Notes under the pieces: model-generated | What the model saw: the letters and a program-made list of their open reading frames with translations, nothing else | Told to the model about the DNA's origin: nothing | The model's database searches: none | Source: Croceimicrobium sp965658965 | Lineage (GTDB): Bacteria; Bacteroidota; Bacteroidia; Flavobacteriales; Schleiferiaceae | DNA: 48,655 bases | Direction of reading: 5' to 3' | Assembly (NCBI GenBank): GCA_965658965.1 | Contig: CBFHVV010000015.1 | Coordinates: forward strand, 1-48,655 | In this document: in pieces, positions 44,587 through 48,655 of the stretch | How the letters are laid out: every line of letters begins with the position of its first letter | How positions within the stretch are numbered: the stretch's first letter is position 1 | Program-made: the position numbers and the translations under genes

Positions 44587-47500
44587 AAGGCCAAGTCCCG
44601 TAAGCCCCCCCACTTTTCGCCAGAAATGGATAATACGATCCATGATTCTTATTGGGATTGGAAGTTCCATCCTCTTTATTTTCGGTATTCTGCAGGGCGA
44701 ATACGTAGGCTATAAACCACTCTACTACCCGCTGATCTTTGCACTGATTTTTATGGTCTTGCGCATTAGCTACGAATGGTACCATTACTGGACTATTAGT
44801 GTTCCTGAAACCCCCACCTTAGAGAAAGAATACAGCGTAGACATCTTAACCACTTTCGTGCCTGGGGAGCCTTACCATATGATTGTGGAAACCCTCGAGG
44901 CTATCCAAAAAATCACTTATCCCCATACCACTTATCTCTGCGACGAAGGAAATGACCCCTACCTTATTGAACAGTGCAAAAGACTTGGAGTTAAGCACGT
45001 TACCCGCGAATTAAAAGTTAATGCCAAAGCCGGAAACATTAACAATGCCCTGCAACAGGCAGAGGGAGATATTTGCTTAATTCTTGATCCAGATCACATT
45101 CCTGCACCAGACTTTTTAGATTGGGTTTTACCGCATTTCAACAATCCCGAAATTGGCTTTGTGCAGGTCGTGCAGGGCTACTATAATATTTATGAAAACA
45201 TAATTGCTAAGGGCTCTGCACAACAGACTTTTCAATTCTATGGTCCGATTATGATGACCATGAGCAGTTATGGTACCGCCCAAGCTATCGGTGCCAATTG
45301 CACCTTTAGACGGGCTGCATTAGATAGCATTGGCGGGCACGCCCCAGGTTTAGCAGAGGATATGAATACTTCCATGAAGCTGCACGGCCAAGGCTGGAAG
45401 TCGATTTATGTACCAAAAATGCTAACGCGCGGACTTGTACCTAATACTCTATCTGCCTATTACAAGCAACAGCTTAAGTGGTCTCGTGGTGTTTTTGAAT
45501 TACTGGTAACTACCTATTTAGAAAACTTCAGCAAGCTAAATTGGCGACAAAAAATCCACTACGGTATTTTACCGTGGAACTATTTTACCGGCTTCATTTA
45601 TTTAATCAACTTTTTAATCCCCATTCTCTCATTAGTATTAGGGACCAACCCCATGACTATGAGCTTATGGAACTTCTTTTTATTAGGAGTGCCTTTTGTT
45701 GCCAGCACGCTAATTATTAGACATTATGTGCAAAAGTGGGTGATGGAAGAAGACGAAAGGGGCTTCCACCTGCAAGGCGGTTTAATGATGATTGGTACTT
45801 GGTGGATTCATGCCTTAGGCTTTGTTTTCACCCTTCTACGGAGAAAAGTTCCTTATAACCCTACCCCTAAAGACGGTAAAGAAGAAAATATTTGGGCCCT
45901 AAATATCCCTAACTTAGTGATAGCAGCCTTGTCTATTGCCGCTATCTTTTATGGTCTTTTGCGCGACTTCAACCCCTACAGCTTAATCATGTCTGGGTTT
46001 GCCCTAATGAATGTGGGTTTTATGGCCTTTATGGTTCTGATAAGTATGCAGAATCGCTACCGTATTTACCTAAGCAAGCACCGCTCGGCCAAATTACTTG
46101 ATAATATCACCAAGGCCCTGAAAGACCGCTTTTGGAAACTTAGGCGACGCAGCTATACCGTTTTGCGCTATGCAGCGGCTCCAATTTTGGTACTAATAAT
46201 CGGCTTGCTTTATCAAGAATCGGCTACCAGGAACATAGAAAACATCTCGGTGGGGACTAAAGTAAATTACCCGATAAACCATTTACTAGGGACCAAAATT
46301 AAGGATGGCCAAAGCCCTTCTGACAAATGTAATATTCAAGAATTAAGTCTAAACTGGAATACCTCAACTAAAAAGCTTAAGGAAGAGCTCAATGAGGTAT
46401 GGCGCAATAATCAATACCCTCTTTTAAGCTTAGAAGGGGATATGCTAAATAATAGTGATGACCTTAGTAGCCTGTGTGATTCTATTTTGAATGGAACCGA
46501 AAACAAACGCATTAGCGAATTTATTAAAGAGGTTTTAGGGGATGAAAAACCCTTTTTAATTACATTCTTACCGCCTTTTGACTCCCTTAGCCGTAAATTG
46601 AGCGCAAAAGAACGGATTACTTTAGGCGAGAAATACCGCCAAGCCTGGCGCTATCTGTATGAATACTTCCGCAAGTCGGGCGTTGATAATCTAATATCGG
46701 TTTACCACACCAGCGACCCGAATAATGTAGATCGATTTTTCCCCGGCTTAGCCTATGTAGACTGGCTAAAAACCGACTTAACTGAGTCTTTAATTGCAGA
46801 AGCAGACCTTTACCAAGGTTTTGAAAAATTATATCTTTCTCAAGCTTACAGCTTAAACCTACCCGTAATTTTAGAATTAAATCAGCCCGCTGAAAATTAC
46901 CAATCACTCTACACTAATTATAAGAGCTTAAGTGATTCCTTTCCACAGATTGGAGGCCTAATTGTGCGAGACCCTCGTTTCCTCAGTCCCAGTATTCCTT
47001 TTCCAAAGCCATTGCAGGAAAAAAGAGATTTTGTGGCGTTTCAAAAAAAGGCCATTACAGTGAGCCAAAGGTCTGTTGCTCAGCTGAATTACCAAGCATT
47101 GGCTGGTGTAAATTACTATAAGGGCTCAGATTGGCAGGCTACTCGCAACCCGCTGTTTAGGGAAGTAATTGCAGAAGATTTTGCTCAAATGACTCAGCTG
47201 GGTTTGAAAATTATAAAGCGCCATGGGCCAGGTTTTTACGATTTTAATATTCTCAACCAAGCAGAACAATCCGAGCATAAAATTATGTACAGCTTTTGGG
47301 CTGGACATATTAAAAGTTTTGAAAAGCAAGAAAGCCTTTTAAGCGAATTAAAAGAGACGATTCTTAGCAGTATAAAAAATAAGGTTACAGAAAAAAGCAT
47401 TCTTTCTTGGCACATTGGTGGGTCAAATTGGAATATTTTAGGCTATTATCATCATCAACCAGAATTAACTTATGAGCGAAAAGCCTATATGCGCTGGCTG

Positions 47501-48253
47501 GAAGAATTGGTTGCGGAAATAAAAAACATTGATAGCTCCCGCAGTGTTTCCGTAGAAATTGATTCTGGACCCTTTAGCGATGATAACGTTCGAGAACTGC
47601 TACAAGAAGTTCCCTCACTCGATGCCGTTGGAATTAACATAAACCCAGATCAAGGCATCATAGAGCAAGTAGACTTAGGTGAACTGGCCAACTTAGGATC
47701 GTCGGTTTTTATTAATAGTTGCCCCGCTAAATTTATTGACCTGGCGAAAGAAGCACAAGTGGGATTTCTCCTAGAAGCTTGGCAAGACGAAATATTTAGT
47801 AACAAAGTCGCTTTTAATGGCATTAAAACCCTGCGCGGAGAAAAGAAGCTTTCATTTGATTTAGTGGCTGGCGAAGTTGAGCATTTAAACGAAGAACTTC
47901 GTATAATTCCTGTTGCCAAGGCCGTTATCGCCAACCAACATCACCGCTATCAGGCACTGCTTAAGGTAAAGGGCAAATGGAGAGCGCTTAGCGCAGAAGA
48001 TCCCTACGAGTACCACTGGAAACTAGTTAAATACAATTATAAAGAGGAGCCCATCGCCCTAAAAGAGCTCAAGGGCTCCCATGTCCTCGACTTAACTGTA
48101 CCATCGAAACCGTATCAATATAAATTGCATCTAGACTTGATTATAGACAGCATTGCCCTGAGCGTTAGTGGTGATTTACACCCACCTCTTTACCGCGGAC
48201 CATATCTCGAAAATTATAGCCGCCGAGAAATTGAGTACTTTTTAAAGAAGTAA
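44570..48253 (+). CDS. Cellulose-synthase-like GT2 fused to degenerate GH26-like and GH2-like modules
   Basis: This 1227-aa protein has a processive GT2 domain with the full motif set: D125 in CDEGND, D173 and D175 in LDPDHIP, D264 in LAEDMN and QQLKWSRG at 300-307 (Lys in place of the usual Arg of QxxRW). Two N-terminal and several later hydrophobic segments (to about residue 550) form the channel. Residues of about 570-830 resemble a GH26 barrel (YRQAWRYLYEYFRKSGVDNLISVY, FFPGLAYVDWL), but the EMN acid/base site reads PPFD (668-671). Residues of about 840-1110 resemble the GH2-like barrel, where the usual GNE reads GGSNW (S952) and no GEFG-type nucleophile is seen; an Ig-like tail follows. 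These modules may bind glycan rather than cut it. The polymer is probably a beta-linked glycan, which is an inference. Confidence 0.8.
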   Translation: MWYQDRRPSPVSPPTFRQKWIIRSMILIGIGSSILFIFGILQGEYVGYKPLYYPLIFALIFMVLRISYEWYHYWTISVPETPTLEKEYSVDILTTFVPGEPYHMIVETLEAIQKITYPHTTYLCDEGNDPYLIEQCKRLGVKHVTRELKVNAKAGNINNALQQAEGDICLILDPDHIPAPDFLDWVLPHFNNPEIGFVQVVQGYYNIYENIIAKGSAQQTFQFYGPIMMTMSSYGTAQAIGANCTFRRAALDSIGGHAPGLAEDMNTSMKLHGQGWKSIYVPKMLTRGLVPNTLSAYYKQQLKWSRGVFELLVTTYLENFSKLNWRQKIHYGILPWNYFTGFIYLINFLIPILSLVLGTNPMTMSLWNFFLLGVPFVASTLIIRHYVQKWVMEEDERGFHLQGGLMMIGTWWIHALGFVFTLLRRKVPYNPTPKDGKEENIWALNIPNLVIAALSIAAIFYGLLRDFNPYSLIMSGFALMNVGFMAFMVLISMQNRYRIYLSKHRSAKLLDNITKALKDRFWKLRRRSYTVLRYAAAPILVLIIGLLYQESATRNIENISVGTKVNYPINHLLGTKIKDGQSPSDKCNIQELSLNWNTSTKKLKEELNEVWRNNQYPLLSLEGDMLNNSDDLSSLCDSILNGTENKRISEFIKEVLGDEKPFLITFLPPFDSLSRKLSAKERITLGEKYRQAWRYLYEYFRKSGVDNLISVYHTSDPNNVDRFFPGLAYVDWLKTDLTESLIAEADLYQGFEKLYLSQAYSLNLPVILELNQPAENYQSLYTNYKSLSDSFPQIGGLIVRDPRFLSPSIPFPKPLQEKRDFVAFQKKAITVSQRSVAQLNYQALAGVNYYKGSDWQATRNPLFREVIAEDFAQMTQLGLKIIKRHGPGFYDFNILNQAEQSEHKIMYSFWAGHIKSFEKQESLLSELKETILSSIKNKVTEKSILSWHIGGSNWNILGYYHHQPELTYERKAYMRWLEELVAEIKNIDSSRSVSVEIDSGPFSDDNVRELLQEVPSLDAVGININPDQGIIEQVDLGELANLGSSVFINSCPAKFIDLAKEAQVGFLLEAWQDEIFSNKVAFNGIKTLRGEKKLSFDLVAGEVEHLNEELRIIPVAKAVIANQHHRYQALLKVKGKWRALSAEDPYEYHWKLVKYNYKEEPIALKELKGSHVLDLTVPSKPYQYKLHLDLIIDSIALSVSGDLHPPLYRGPYLENYSRREIEYFLKK

Positions 48254-48317
48254 GGTAGACTTAGAACCTTTATTAAAATAAATCTGTCTCTTTTAAACAC
48301 ATCCATTCTCAGCTGCT

Positions 48318-48325
48318 TATTTTTG
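48318..48325 (+). promoter_or_regulatory. Possible -7 element for the RidA-family gene
   Basis: TATTTTTG matches TAnnTTTG, 17 bases before the ATG at 48343. A T-rich TTTT at 48291-48294, 23 bases upstream, is a poor -33 match. Confidence 0.35.
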
Positions 48326-48342
48326 ATGTTTAGATTAATACT

Positions 48343-48655
48343 ATGAGTAAAGCACCAAAGCCCGTTGGGCTGTATCCCTTAGCACGTAAAGTTGGCTCCT
48401 TACTATTTTTAAGCGGCGTTGGTCCGCGTATTGCAGGCAGCGACGCTAATGATTCTGGCGTTCCAGGCCTCAGCCTAGATCACAATGGGAATTTCAAAGA
48501 GTTTGATTTTGAAGCACAAGTACACAGTGTATTCGCCAATGTAAAAGCAATTTTAGAGGAACATGATAGTGACTGGAGCCATTTGGTAGATGTTCAAGTT
48601 TTCTTGGTTGATATGAAACGAGATTTTCACACTTTCAACCGGATTTATGCCGAAT
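48343..48655 (+). CDS. RidA (YjgF/YER057c) family protein, 3' end cut by window edge
   Basis: From the ATG at 48343 the frame is open to the window edge, giving 104 codons. The N-terminus (KAPKPVGLYPLARKVGSLLF, LSGVGPR) and the later VFANVKAILEEHDSDW and FNRIYAE blocks match the RidA family, in particular the group annotated as 2-aminomuconate deaminase in kynurenine-degrading flavobacteria. RidA proteins hydrolyse enamine or imine intermediates. The arginine and glutamate of the typical RidA active site lie further downstream, outside the window, so activity cannot be judged. Further kynurenine-pathway genes may follow beyond the edge. Confidence 0.85.
   Translation, partial: MSKAPKPVGLYPLARKVGSLLFLSGVGPRIAGSDANDSGVPGLSLDHNGNFKEFDFEAQVHSVFANVKAILEEHDSDWSHLVDVQVFLVDMKRDFHTFNRIYAE

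Overview
The window is a dense, protein-coding stretch of a Bacteroidota chromosome, most likely from the order Flavobacteriales. Family content supports this: gliding lipoprotein GldH, the type IX secretion protein PorZ, a DUF4837 lipoprotein, a long SecA (about 1115 aa) without a C-terminal zinc site, and TAnnTTTG -7 promoter elements in several gaps. Many starts are GTG or TTG. The genus cannot be read from the sequence. No tRNA, rRNA, CRISPR array, insertion sequence or prophage gene was seen.

Layout. Positions 1-4015 (+): 3' part of gatA, a MltD-type lytic transglycosylase and a DUF4837 lipoprotein. Positions 4012-7049 (-): porZ then recO, coupled by a TAATG overlap. Positions 7189-15800 (+): one tightly packed run, ricT, gldH, PBP1A, scoA, a membrane glycosyltransferase-like gene, scoB and a second membrane glycosyltransferase-like gene. 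Positions 15797-19972 (-): a DUF4287/DUF5655 protein and three unrecognised exported proteins. Positions 20081-25041 (-): a lamin-tail-domain exported protein, a PolB-like 3'-5' exonuclease and a fused two-domain peptide-ABC ATPase. Positions 25085-26816 (+): asd and an exported msrA. Positions 26865-29380 (-): SlyD-like FKBP and the ABC-F ATPase Uup. Positions 29439-30602 (+): methionine-type aminotransferase. Positions 30640-36112 (-): secA, then an ECF sigma factor coupled to a probable membrane anti-sigma protein. Positions 36262-39573 (+): FIST sensor plus soluble hybrid histidine kinase, followed by a 415-bp gap that may encode a structured RNA. Positions 39989-40899 (-): a DUF2795 protein and a PduO-type adenosyltransferase. 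Positions 40986-48253 (+): a degenerate LMW-PTP/ArsC-fold protein, a CPA1-type antiporter, a GH2-like lipoprotein and a large GT2 synthase fused to apparently inactive hydrolase modules. The window ends inside a RidA-family gene.

Functional themes are the cell envelope (MltD, PBP1A, GldH, PorZ, SecA, exported proteins), polysaccharide synthesis (two GT-C-like proteins, the GT2 fusion and its GH2-like partner), signalling (ECF sigma with its partner, FIST with a hybrid kinase) and core metabolism (Asp-semialdehyde, CoA transfer, cobalamin adenosylation).

Most worth a second look: the GT2 fusion, whose C-terminus reads like a worn copy of the upstream GH2-like lipoprotein; the phosphatase-fold protein without its nucleophilic cysteine; the sigma factor paired with a protein that has both a cytoplasmic N-terminus and a barrel-like C-terminus; the CoA-transferase genes interrupted by a membrane glycosyltransferase-like gene; and the candidate structured RNA near 39670-39813.
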